22,562 nucleotides of DNA, taken from NCBI GenBank assembly GCA_002385815.1, contig DGEE01000056.1, positions 1 to 22,562 of the forward strand, written 5' to 3'. Shown one piece after another: positions 15,016 through 22,562 of this stretch (positions within the stretch are counted from its first letter, which is position 1; the number at the start of each line of letters is the position of its first letter). The notes beneath the pieces were generated by a model, which saw nothing but the letters and a program-made list of their open reading frames with translations, was not told where the DNA came from and searched no databases. Both the position numbers and the translations under genes were made by a program. Origin of the DNA: Hungateiclostridiaceae bacterium UBA3934. Lineage in GTDB: Bacteria > Bacillota > Clostridia > Acetivibrionales > DTU013.

Positions 15016-15714
15016 TCATCTGTCGCACCATCTGTAGCCGTATCCCCATACGGTTTCGATGTATTTAGGCTTTGAGGGATTATCTTCGATCTTCTCCCTG
15101 ATCCTTCGTATGTAAACGTCCAATGTTTTCAGATCGCCAAAATAGTTCTTTCCCCAAACCGAGTTGAAAAGCTCGTTACGGCTCAGTGCTCTGCCGATAT
15201 TTAACATAAACATCTTCAAAACTGCAAATTCAGTCGGAGTCAGTTCTATCTCCACATTATCCTTGAAAAATTTCTGTGATTTCAGATCCATCACGAGATT
15301 CTTAAAGACCAGCGGTTCATCATCCGGCATTTTCGAAGACTCGATCCTTCTCAGCACAGTATTTATCCTTGCCGTCAGCTCTCTCGGATTGAAGGGCTTT
15401 ACCATATAGTCATCAGCCCCTATCTCAAGGCCTGTGATCTTGTCGATATCCTGTCCCCTTGCCGTCAGCATGATTATTATAAGCTCCGGCATCTGGTCCC
15501 GGAGCTTGGCGCACACCTCAAAGCCATCAATACCGGGCAGCATGACATCGAGCACCATGACTTCAGGCTTGCAGGCCATCGCCATTTCCAGTGCCTTTTC
15601 GCCGGTTTCAGCTTCAAGCACGGCAAAGCCGCTCCTCTGCAGGTTTATGGCTATGAATTTCCTGATGGATGCTTCATCTTCTACTACCAGTACCTTTGTT
15701 TTTGCCTCACTCAT
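15016..15714 (-). CDS. OmpR/PhoB-family response regulator
   Basis: The 232-residue protein has a receiver domain with acidic pocket E12/D13, phosphoacceptor D56 (VMVLDVMLP), T84 (MLTARG) and K106 (MVKPFNPRE). A winged-helix DNA-binding domain follows, with ELTPTEFAVLKMFMLN, VWGKNYFGDLKTLDVYIRRIREKI and the terminal YIETVWGYGYRW. It is the first gene of the RR-kinase-lipoprotein operon. The start at 15714 follows a weak GGGG site. Two copies of a TGAGTTTTCC(C)GGA motif lie 80-130 bases upstream of the start and are candidate autoregulatory sites. No specific PhoB/WalR-type orthology can be claimed. Confidence 0.94.
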   Translation of the reverse strand: MSEAKTKVLVVEDEASIRKFIAINLQRSGFAVLEAETGEKALEMAMACKPEVMVLDVMLPGIDGFEVCAKLRDQMPELIIIMLTARGQDIDKITGLEIGADDYMVKPFNPRELTARINTVLRRIESSKMPDDEPLVFKNLVMDLKSQKFFKDNVEIELTPTEFAVLKMFMLNIGRALSRNELFNSVWGKNYFGDLKTLDVYIRRIREKIEDNPSKPKYIETVWGYGYRWCDR

Positions 15715-15796
15715 TATTAAAACCCCATCCGTGTAATATCAAATGAAATAAAGTGATACTTTTATTCTACAATATTTTTGGCCCTGGTTCTATGGG

Positions 15797-15845
15797 GTCC
15801 GGGAAAACTCAGTTCAGTGCAGGTTTTCGAAATCCGGAAAACTCA
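15797..15845 (-). repeat. Tandem motif TGAGTTTTCC(C)GGA upstream of response regulator
   Basis: On the minus strand TGAGTTTTCCGGA (15833-15845) and TGAGTTTTCCCGGA (15798-15811) are direct repeats about 34 bases apart, roughly three helical turns. The second, extended to 17 bases (15797-15813), recurs exactly on the plus strand at 9759-9775. Between and within them an inverted repeat GTTTTC/GAAAAC (15823-15842) is also present. Confidence 0.6.
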
Positions 15846-15878
15846 TTGCTGATATATGACAACGGCACAGACACCGTC

Positions 15879-16157
15879 TCAGGAAATCTTTTTGGATGTA
15901 CTGACATGCTGCTGCTGAATATCCCGGGCTATCCGGTAAATACAAGAGAACAGGTCATCGTCAACGGCATTTGATGTGAGCTGTTCGAAAACCTTGACAA
16001 AAACATCCTGTGTCAGCTGGCATGCCTCAAATTCATTCGAACAGCTGATAAGCAGATAATTGTAGACTATATGCTGATGGGGCGCCGTCAGCTCTTCAAA
16101 AGCCTTTATGCCGCCATTCCTGGCTATTTTCAGCAGTCGTCTTTCGTGCTCGTTCAT
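15879..16157 (-). CDS. Standalone sigma-70 region-2-like protein (ECF type, no region 4)
   Basis: The 92-residue protein reads like the N-terminal half of an ECF sigma factor. ERRLLKIARNGGIKAFEELTAPHQHIVYNYLL corresponds to regions 2.1-2.2, ACQLTQDVFVKVFEQL to region 2.2, and LFSCIYRIARDIQQQH to regions 2.3-2.4. It stops after a short basic tail, and the 160 bases before the response regulator encode no region 4 in any of the three frames read. The ATG has GGAGG 9 bases upstream, so it appears translated. It may be a decayed sigma factor or a genuine single-region protein, comparable to RsoA, which partners SigO in Bacillus. It lies just upstream of the response regulator on the same strand. 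Confidence 0.65.
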   Translation of the reverse strand: MNEHERRLLKIARNGGIKAFEELTAPHQHIVYNYLLISCSNEFEACQLTQDVFVKVFEQLTSNAVDDDLFSCIYRIARDIQQQHVSTSKKIS

Positions 16158-16236
16158 AATCCGCTTCCTCCATAAATATCATACGACTATATGGAAAAAA
16201 ATAAATTAATAATTGGTTAATATTTTCATTTATTAC

Positions 16237-16259
16237 AATTCAAATGATATATCTGAATT
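16237..16259. promoter_or_regulatory. Inverted repeat in divergent intergenic region, operator candidate
   Basis: AATTCA (16237-16242) and TGAATT (16254-16259) are inverted, with an 11-base spacer containing GATATATC. The repeat lies just upstream of the promoter of the XRE-cupin gene, in an AT-rich divergent region. It could be the operator of the XRE-cupin protein, but AT-richness makes chance palindromes common. Confidence 0.3.
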
Positions 16260-16263
16260 TTGC

Positions 16264-16292
16264 TTAAAACCGCAGCTATATTGTGCTATTAT
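16264..16292 (+). promoter_or_regulatory. Candidate promoter of XRE-cupin / acyl-CoA synthetase operon
   Basis: TTAAAA (16264-16269), 17 bases, TATTAT (16287-16292) preceded by TGC, giving an extended -10 (TGCTATTAT). It is about 50 bases upstream of the TTG start at 16343. Confidence 0.5.
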
Positions 16293-16342
16293 AGGTATTA
16301 ATGTAAAAATTCAATGTCTCAATAATGCTGGGAGGGATAGAT

Positions 16343-16909
16343 TTGTCGGAAAAAATAAAGGAAATGGCGGATCGTATCAGGGAGATAAGGGAAGTCTCCG
16401 GGATGACAGCCGACACTCTGGCTCAAAAACTCAACATTCCATTGGATCAATATATGCGTTACGAAAACGCTGAAGATGGAGTCCCGATTTCGACGCTGTA
16501 CCAGATAGCAGGTATCCTGGATGTAGAGATGACCGAACTGCTGACCGGCAGTACTCCGCGGCTGCAGAGCTATTGCTATGTCAAAAATGGTGAGGCTCCA
16601 TATATCGAGCGTTATAAGGGATACACATTCCAGAGCCTTGCATATAGCTTCATGAACAAGAAGATCGAGCCGCTTCTTGTGACGATAGATCCGGAGGAAA
16701 ACACCAAAAACATGGCACTGGTGACTCATCCCGGGCAGGAATTCAATTTCGCCCTCGAGGGCCGGATAAAGGTTATTCTCGGAGGCAAGGAGATAATACT
16801 GGAACCCGGGGATTCACTGTATTTCGATCCAACTATCCCCCACGGTCAGACTGCGGCGGACAACAAGCCATGCAAATTCCTGACAGTGATACTCAATGAT
16901 AAGCTTTGA
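16343..16909 (+). CDS. XRE-family HTH regulator with C-terminal cupin domain
   Basis: This 188-residue protein has an N-terminal helix-turn-helix domain (IREIREVSGMTADTLAQKLNIPLDQYMRYEN, about 12-42) and a C-terminal cupin fold (about 100-185: HPGQEFNFALEGRIKVILGG, then LEPGDSLYFDPTIPHG). XRE-cupin proteins usually act as transcription regulators with a small-molecule-binding barrel. The start is taken as TTG at 16343, because GGGAGGG (16330-16336) lies 6 bases upstream. The ATG at 16325 precedes that site and lacks one of its own. The gene is followed within 41 bases by an acyl-CoA synthetase gene, a frequent pairing in Clostridia and methanogens. It probably controls that operon in response to an acid or acyl-CoA. 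Confidence 0.88.
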   Translation: MSEKIKEMADRIREIREVSGMTADTLAQKLNIPLDQYMRYENAEDGVPISTLYQIAGILDVEMTELLTGSTPRLQSYCYVKNGEAPYIERYKGYTFQSLAYSFMNKKIEPLLVTIDPEENTKNMALVTHPGQEFNFALEGRIKVILGGKEIILEPGDSLYFDPTIPHGQTAADNKPCKFLTVILNDKL

Positions 16910-16950
16910 TTGAGACATCAATATGCAAACAGAAGGGGAGTTCAGATATA

Positions 16951-18615
16951 ATGCTGGAAAAATTTTTGCGCAGACGGGATTTCGATTCATATGAGGATTT
17001 TAAAGAGAATTACAGGGTAGAATTGCCTGACAACTTCAATTTTGCCTATGATGTGGTCGACGAATGGGCTGCACGCGAGCCGGACAAGACGGCTATGGTA
17101 TGGTGCAATGATAACGGATGTGAGCGTATATTCACTTTTGGCGATATGAAGCAGTTAAGCGACAAGGGAGCCAATCTGTTCAGAAAATACGGGATCGGAA
17201 AAGGCGATACAGTGATGCTGCTGCTTAAAAGACACTGGCTTTACTGGGTATGTACGCTGGCACTGGAAAAGGTAGGGGCCATATCTGTTCCGGCGACGGT
17301 CCAGCTCACCAAAAAGGATATCATATACAGAAACAATGCAGCTTCGGTGAAAATGATCGTATCCGTAACAGACCATGACATCGTACCATTCATAGAAGAG
17401 GCGATGGTTGAAAGCCCTACCGTCAGGCACAGGGCCCTGGTGGGCGAAAAAAGAGAAGGCTGGATAGATTTCGAAACTGAGCTGGAAAATGCGTCAGACA
17501 AGTGGACAAGACCTGTAGGCAGCGAAGATGCCGGCGGCCGGGACAATATGCTGATGTATTTCACATCGGGGACTACCGGCATGCCCAAGATAGTCGTGCA
17601 CGACTTCTACTATCCGCTGGGCCATATCGTGACCGCCCACTACTGGCAGCGTCTCGGCAGTGAGGGACTGCATCTGACGGTTTCTGAAACCGGGTGGGCA
17701 AAATGCGCATGGGGCAAGATATATGGCCAGTGGATCTGCGGTGTCGCAGTGTTTGTATATGACATGGACAGGTTCGTGCCTGACAGGCTGATGAAGGCAA
17801 TGGAAAAATACAGGATAACTTCTTTCTGTGCGCCGCCGACCATATATCGTTTCCTGATAAAGGAGGACCTTTCAAAATACGACCTCTCCAGCATCAAAAC
17901 AGCGTGTACGGCTGGCGAGCCATTGAACCCTGAAGTCTATAACCAGTTCAAAAAGGCGACGGGTCTTGACATAATAGAAGGCTTCGGTCAGACTGAAACG
18001 ACAGTGCTCTGTGCCAACTTTGAATGGATAAAGCCGAAGCCCGGCTCCATGGGCAAACCGTCACCGCTGTATAATATAGACATCGTCGATGACAACGGGA
18101 ACACCTGCCCTGCCGGCGTGGAAGGCAGGATAGTGATAAAAGGACTTGATAAAGAAGTTCCCCCTGGGCTCTTCAGAGGTTATCACAGGGATGAGGATGC
18201 CACCTCCAGGGTCTGGAAGGACGGTGTGTATGATACCGGAGATGTGGCCTGGCGCGATGAAGACGGATATCTCTGGTTCGTTGGCCGGTCTGATGATGTG
18301 ATAAAATGCTCCGGTTACAGAATAGGCCCTTTTGAAGTCGAAAGTGCCCTGATGGAACACCCTTCAGTCCTTGAGTGTGCTGTGACAGCAGTGCCGGATC
18401 CTGTAAGGGGACAGGTCGTAAAAGCCACCATCGTGCCGGCAAAGGGCTGGCAGGCCGGAGATGAGCTGGTCAAAGAGCTGCAGGACCATGTCAAGAGGGT
18501 GACCGCTCCGTATAAATATCCAAGGATCGTCGAATTTGTGGACGAGCTCCCCAAGACCATAAGCGGCAAGATAAAAAGAAAAGAAATCAGGCAGAACGAC
18601 ATGGAGAAGCAATAA
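16951..18615 (+). CDS. AMP-forming acyl-CoA synthetase (acetyl/medium-chain type)
   Basis: This 554-residue member of the ANL superfamily activates a carboxylic acid with ATP to the acyl-AMP and then the CoA thioester. Visible core motifs are the A3 P-loop YFTSGTTGMPK (203-213), GFGQTE (A5, 344-349), DTGD (428-431), the hinge region GRSDDVIKCSGYRIGPFEVE (445-464), and A10 PKTISGKIKR with catalytic K540. The sequence resembles the ACSM/MACS group more than canonical 650-residue acetyl-CoA synthetase, so branched- or medium-chain acids are possible substrates. The frame is open back to 16906, but the ATG at 16951 follows GGGGAG and gives a normal N terminus. It is co-transcribed with the XRE-cupin gene and followed by a strong terminator. 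Confidence 0.92.
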   Translation: MLEKFLRRRDFDSYEDFKENYRVELPDNFNFAYDVVDEWAAREPDKTAMVWCNDNGCERIFTFGDMKQLSDKGANLFRKYGIGKGDTVMLLLKRHWLYWVCTLALEKVGAISVPATVQLTKKDIIYRNNAASVKMIVSVTDHDIVPFIEEAMVESPTVRHRALVGEKREGWIDFETELENASDKWTRPVGSEDAGGRDNMLMYFTSGTTGMPKIVVHDFYYPLGHIVTAHYWQRLGSEGLHLTVSETGWAKCAWGKIYGQWICGVAVFVYDMDRFVPDRLMKAMEKYRITSFCAPPTIYRFLIKEDLSKYDLSSIKTACTAGEPLNPEVYNQFKKATGLDIIEGFGQTETTVLCANFEWIKPKPGSMGKPSPLYNIDIVDDNGNTCPAGVEGRIVIKGLDKEVPPGLFRGYHRDEDATSRVWKDGVYDTGDVAWRDEDGYLWFVGRSDDVIKCSGYRIGPFEVESALMEHPSVLECAVTAVPDPVRGQVVKATIVPAKGWQAGDELVKELQDHVKRVTAPYKYPRIVEFVDELPKTISGKIKRKEIRQNDMEKQ

Positions 18616-18651
18616 AGCGGGAAGCTCAGAAAATAGAAAATTCAAAATATT

Positions 18652-18679
18652 AAAGAGGGGACTTTTGTCCCCTCTTTTT
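18652..18679 (+). terminator. Rho-independent terminator, probably bidirectional
   Basis: AAAGAGGGGAC (18652-18662), a TTTT loop and GTCCCCTCTTT (18667-18677) form an 11-base perfect stem followed by more T (to 18679). It ends the acyl-CoA synthetase operon. The symmetrical A/T flanks would also serve the convergent permease gene. Confidence 0.93.
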
Positions 18680-18755
18680 GTGCAGTAAACCGTAATGTAC
18701 GGCACCCGTCAACTGCCGATCCACCAGCAATGTATCAGGATACCGCCCTTATCCT

Positions 18756-20123
18756 TTACTCTGTTCTTATAGCCTCCAGTGCACTCAGCTTCATGGCACG
18801 TCTTGCAGGCATGAAACCGGATATGATGCCGACCAGTGTGGCAAAAGCCAATGCTGCAACAGCCAGCCACGGTGGTATCAGTGAAACTATACTGTCAGAA
18901 CCTCCGTAATAATATCCGCCTCCGAACAGGCCTCCCGCATATCGGTTAAGCAGTACTGATGCACCATAGCTGAAGCCTATTCCCAGCAAGCCTCCTATGA
19001 ATCCTATGAGAGCTGCTTCAAAGAGGAAAAGGTTCCTTATGTCACTGAGCATACAGCCGAGCACCTTCATCACACCGATCTCCCTGGTCCTTTCATATAT
19101 GGACATAACCATGGTGTTGGTGATGCCTATCGCAGCAACAAAAAGCGATATGGCGCCAATGCCGCCCAGTACAGCCTGCATGGTTGCCGATGTCTCCTGC
19201 ATGCTCTTCAGGATGTCGAGCAGGCTGTATGTTCCATAGCCCATGTTCTTGATCTCTTCCTGGACCCTTTCGACATCCTTCATATCCCTGACCTTGACCT
19301 TGACCTGGTAATAACCCTGATCCATGCCGCTGGAGCCGCGTCCCCCCTGGGCACGCTCGTTCTCCTTCATTATCTTCTTAAGATAGTCTATGTGGACAAA
19401 TATCGAGTAGGATTTTTCGTCCTGCGATGGTTCCAGGATGCCGACACCCTTCACTTTATACAGTTTGGGCTGCCTGTTGCCTGTCTGGCCGCCACCACCG
19501 GGTATGCGCTCCCCATAGCTGAAATCAAAGGTCATCACCATCTTGTCATTCAGGACGTCTACTTCCGGTTCTGGCCTTTCACTGTCATAGCCTCCGATGT
19601 AGTAATACCCTCCACGCATATTTCTCGATCTGGGATTGTAAAACTGGTAAGGAGTATCAGAGCCAAACAGGAGCGATGTCGTATCATCCTCGGCAAGGAG
19701 CCGTCCTTCAGCAACCTTGAAATCAAAGGCCTCCTGTATTTTGGGATCTATGCCTGTTATATTGGCATACATCATGTTTTTTCCCGAGACCAGCTTCAGG
19801 GTCGTCTGAAAAAGCGGCATGACCGCCTCGACACCTTCGATGGCCTCGAATTTTGCCACTACTTTGTCATCAAGCACATTTTCTCTTGAATAACCTCCTC
19901 CCATGCCATCCTCTTCCCAATACCACCGATTAACTTCGATGACATTGAGACTGCCCATTCTGCTGAGCTGCCGCCTGAAACTCTCATTCATACCTATACC
20001 CAGCGACAGCATGACAACTATGGCAGATGTGCCTATGAGAACACCGAGGATCGTCAGGATGGACCTGGTCTTCCTTCTCATGAAGTTTCTGAAAGCAAGC
20101 CTTATAATGTCTCTTTTATTCAT
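18756..20123 (-). CDS. MacB/FtsX-type ABC transporter permease with Gly/Tyr-rich inserts
   Basis: This 455-residue protein has the MacB-permease layout: a basic N terminus (RLAFRNFMRRKTRSILTILGVLIG), membrane helix 1 (about 22-44), a large extracytoplasmic domain (about 45-315), and three helices near the C terminus. The conserved YERTREIGVMKVLG coupling segment (near 342-355) and PARRAMKLSALEAIRTE tail are present. The extracytoplasmic part carries unusual Gly/Tyr-rich stretches (GGYYYIGGYDS near 170-180, GGGGQTG near 207-213). The last outer loop has GGGYYYGGSDS. The start overlaps the end of the CARDB-protein gene by 8 bases, so the two are translationally coupled. No ATPase partner is in the window. 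MacB-type permeases export, or mechanically transmit force, rather than import. Confidence 0.9.
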   Translation of the reverse strand: MNKRDIIRLAFRNFMRRKTRSILTILGVLIGTSAIVVMLSLGIGMNESFRRQLSRMGSLNVIEVNRWYWEEDGMGGGYSRENVLDDKVVAKFEAIEGVEAVMPLFQTTLKLVSGKNMMYANITGIDPKIQEAFDFKVAEGRLLAEDDTTSLLFGSDTPYQFYNPRSRNMRGGYYYIGGYDSERPEPEVDVLNDKMVMTFDFSYGERIPGGGGQTGNRQPKLYKVKGVGILEPSQDEKSYSIFVHIDYLKKIMKENERAQGGRGSSGMDQGYYQVKVKVRDMKDVERVQEEIKNMGYGTYSLLDILKSMQETSATMQAVLGGIGAISLFVAAIGITNTMVMSIYERTREIGVMKVLGCMLSDIRNLFLFEAALIGFIGGLLGIGFSYGASVLLNRYAGGLFGGGYYYGGSDSIVSLIPPWLAVAALAFATLVGIISGFMPARRAMKLSALEAIRTE

Positions 20124-22512
20124 CGAGGCTCAATTCCTTTCTCCTTACAGACCTCTTCCTCAGGACTACAACAACCACGACTGCCACTATGAGAACAGCC
20201 CCGCCGATCCCGATGTATATCCAGATGCCTGGCTTTGAAGGTCCACCTGGCATATCCATACCTGGCATATCTACGCCGGGATACATACCCGGATCATCGA
20301 ACGAAGGCTCCGGAAACGACATTTCCATCACATTCAGTTCAAACTCCTTCCGGTACTCAGTGATTTTACCGTTGGCATCTTCGAATGTAAACAGTACGCT
20401 GCCTTTTTGCATGCCAGGATTCATTGGAATGAATGTGGCATCATAGTAATCCGTCCTGCCGGGCTCGAAGTTGCCCACATAATAACTGAGACCCTGGCCA
20501 TCGAAATCACCCTCGACAGTGATCATAAGGTTGTACAGCGTTGATTTGCCCATATTGTAGAAATCAAGATAAACTGATACAGGCTGCCCGACAAAGGTCT
20601 CCGGCATCATGCTCAGATCACTCGTCACGAGCCTGGGGCTCTGGAGTACCCTTGTGCTTATGGTTTCCTTTGCGGTAAATGGATTACCCCTTTCATCTTC
20701 GTATTCAAAATTGACTGTCAGCATATAGGATTTCTGCTCCGCATCTGGTTTGGCATGAAGCACCAGTTCACGTTCAACCTTCTGCGTGCTGGGTATGCTT
20801 TCTATATAGAACGTATTGCCCGAATCAGTAGGGGTAAATGTACCGTCTTCAGAGATGACAGTCACCTTTATGTTGGATACGTCCACAGTCTTACTGGTGT
20901 TGAGGAATGACATCGTAAGCGTGACATCGTCGCCGGCATTCACCGGGAATGGATCCAGCGAATAATTGTCAATGATGATCCTCGGCACTGTCTTGCCAGC
21001 GTCATTTTCAACATATACGCCTATGTATTGTGCCGCATTGTATCCATTACCGAAAGCGTCCTCGTATTCCACATTGAGTGATATGGGATAATTCCTGGTA
21101 GCAGCTTCGTCTGCAACAAACAGCGTGTAGGTTACCTTTTCTGATTTATTGCCATCAAGTCCGGCAAAATAGACCGGGTTCATGGACCTGATCACGATAC
21201 CGGCATCAGTGTTCAGTGTTACTTTGACATTCCTTGCTGACGCTCCGCCGCTGTTTCTCAGATTGAAGCTGACATTGAATTCCCTGCCGGCACCTAAAGC
21301 CTCCCGCGGCGATGTGATCTGCTCAAAGGTGATATTAGGCCTGGTGCCTTCGCCTTCTCCCGCCGGGATGAATATCTTGTTCTGCTCACTGTATGTGTTT
21401 CCAGCTGAATCCCTGTAATCGAAGGACACGGTCAGCTCATTGCTGCCTGCCGCACCTGACGGAGGCGGCAACAGGTCATATGAAACCGTTGCAGAACCGT
21501 TTCCGTATATCATGTCGATGTATCTCACATCGGTGGTGTTATATGCTGTAAATCCGCCGCTCCTCAAGCCTCCGAGCGTCACCTTCACATCGTCTGCCCT
21601 GAGATTGCCGAGATTTTTCAGCTTCAGTTCAAGGGTGATCACGTCTGAAGCAGCATCGGACTTTTTAACATTGATGCTGTCCACTGTAATTATGGGATTC
21701 GTATTGGTGTTGACTACCTTGAAATATACTGTCTCCTCGGATGTAAACGGGTTTCCGAATGCATTTTCATACCTGCTGGTCAATCTGAGGGGATATATAC
21801 CTTCAGGTGCCAGATTGCTTATTTTAACATTGAATACTACCTCTTCCGATGCATTCCCGTTTATTACGGAAATGAACCGATCCATGTCATAATAGTTTTC
21901 CAGCACAAGAGGGGCTTTGGCTTCATCCAGCAGCTTCAGCGACAGATCGATATTTTTAGCTTGGTGTCCGCTTTTGTTGTCGATCTTGTATTTCAATCTG
22001 TATGTACTGCCGGCATTTATCACAGGCATTTCTCCGGCATCCACCACCAGCCTGGGTACATATTGACTCGTATCTGTGGGAGGTTCCTGGACCGGGACAA
22101 CTTCGGTTACTATGATCCTGCCTGCCTGCGTTTTTTCTCCACTGCCGTCATTATATTTTATAATTATTTTCAACTCGTTCCCATAGCCCTTATAAACCAC
22201 ATTTATAAATGCATCTTCAGTATCATTTGCATCTATCTTATCCAATACCTTTCTTGCTCCGCTATAAACACCGGTGAAAGAAGATGACCCGTCCACTTCT
22301 ATCTTTATATCAGTCAATTCATTGTCTGATGTATTTTCCAGTACCAAACCAATGGTAACAGACTCATCTTTATTGACAGATGCCCTGCCTGCTGTATAAC
22401 TCTTGATATATATGGCATTTCCATCACCATTGGCGCCATATGCCACGGTACCGCTAAACGCCTGCAGGCACAGCATCAGCACTGCAAGCACTATTGTTGT
22501 CAGTCTCTTCAT
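20116..22512 (-). CDS. Secreted, membrane-anchored CARDB-like multi-module protein
   Basis: The 798-residue protein has a signal peptide (about 1-26, cleavage near AYGAN). Six Ig-like modules of about 100-115 residues follow (roughly 32-137, 154-267, 274-383, 392-502, 509-622, 628-729). Most end in a recognisable Y-E-[ND]-x-x-G-N-x-[FY]-[TS] signature, e.g. YENAFGNPFTSEE, YEDAFGNGYNAAQ and YEDERGNPFTAKE. A Pro/Gly/Met linker (MYPGVDMPGMDMPGG), a membrane helix (about 762-784) and a basic tail come next. The modules resemble CARDB/COG1361 adhesion-type domains. AGGGGGG precedes the ATG. The end overlaps the permease start, implying that the two work together at the cell surface, possibly as an extracytoplasmic partner like the adaptor in MacA-MacB pairs. 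Exact function is unknown. Confidence 0.88.
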   Translation of the reverse strand: MKRLTTIVLAVLMLCLQAFSGTVAYGANGDGNAIYIKSYTAGRASVNKDESVTIGLVLENTSDNELTDIKIEVDGSSSFTGVYSGARKVLDKIDANDTEDAFINVVYKGYGNELKIIIKYNDGSGEKTQAGRIIVTEVVPVQEPPTDTSQYVPRLVVDAGEMPVINAGSTYRLKYKIDNKSGHQAKNIDLSLKLLDEAKAPLVLENYYDMDRFISVINGNASEEVVFNVKISNLAPEGIYPLRLTSRYENAFGNPFTSEETVYFKVVNTNTNPIITVDSINVKKSDAASDVITLELKLKNLGNLRADDVKVTLGGLRSGGFTAYNTTDVRYIDMIYGNGSATVSYDLLPPPSGAAGSNELTVSFDYRDSAGNTYSEQNKIFIPAGEGEGTRPNITFEQITSPREALGAGREFNVSFNLRNSGGASARNVKVTLNTDAGIVIRSMNPVYFAGLDGNKSEKVTYTLFVADEAATRNYPISLNVEYEDAFGNGYNAAQYIGVYVENDAGKTVPRIIIDNYSLDPFPVNAGDDVTLTMSFLNTSKTVDVSNIKVTVISEDGTFTPTDSGNTFYIESIPSTQKVERELVLHAKPDAEQKSYMLTVNFEYEDERGNPFTAKETISTRVLQSPRLVTSDLSMMPETFVGQPVSVYLDFYNMGKSTLYNLMITVEGDFDGQGLSYYVGNFEPGRTDYYDATFIPMNPGMQKGSVLFTFEDANGKITEYRKEFELNVMEMSFPEPSFDDPGMYPGVDMPGMDMPGGPSKPGIWIYIGIGGAVLIVAVVVVVVLRKRSVRRKELSLDE

Positions 22513-22562
22513 TTGAACCCCCCCTGGTATTTATGACTTCGATTTTTTCTATATTACCGTCC

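Noticed and set aside
15753..15974. Plus-strand frame containing a Walker A-like string (GSMGSGKT)
   Set aside because: It starts with GTG without a ribosome binding site, is only 73 codons, and overlaps the better-supported sigma region-2 gene on the other strand. The rest shows no ATPase motifs. The SGKTQ part comes from the repeated DNA motif.

Overview
The window looks like a chromosomal segment of an anaerobic Gram-positive bacterium of the class Clostridia. This is inferred from gene content: strong GGAGG-type ribosome binding sites, sigma-A type promoters, an ECF-transporter S component, a PheB-type ACT protein, lipoproteins, and a citrate synthase of the HMGL-like (Re) type next to a short aconitase. 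No tRNA, rRNA, CRISPR array, insertion sequence or phage gene was seen. The identity calls come from reading motifs in the translations, not from database searches.

Layout. (1) 1-2611, minus strand: a likely Re-citrate synthase followed by an aconitase cut by the window edge, behind a near-consensus promoter overlapped by two palindromes. This is the entry to an anaerobic oxidative TCA branch toward 2-oxoglutarate. (2) 2716-4100, plus: a chemotaxis-type transducer with a terminator hairpin. (3) 4178-5634, minus: an ECF S component and a metallo-beta-lactamase-fold hydrolase behind their own promoter. (4) 5700-10171, minus: a cobalamin riboswitch and terminator followed by cobO-btuF-btuC-btuD. 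These genes cover corrinoid uptake (lipoprotein, permease, ATPase) and adenosylation. The ATPase carries an extra C-terminal Rossmann-like domain. (5) 10212-11991, minus: pheB-hom, an ACT regulator-like protein and homoserine dehydrogenase. (6) 12016-16157, minus: a solitary sigma region-2 protein, an OmpR-type response regulator, a sensor histidine kinase and a large lipoprotein, the last two overlapping. (7) 16264-18679, plus: an XRE-cupin regulator and an acyl-CoA synthetase, closed by a strong terminator. (8) 18756-22512, minus: a six-module CARDB-like surface protein overlapping a MacB/FtsX-type permease. No ATPase for it lies in the window.

Points most worth a second look are the standalone sigma region-2 protein, a repeated TGAGTTTTCC(C)GGA motif placed upstream of the response regulator and again in the cobO leader, the palindromic operator on the citrate synthase promoter, the fused ATPase with its unclear start codon, and the CARDB/permease pair with Gly/Tyr-rich segments.
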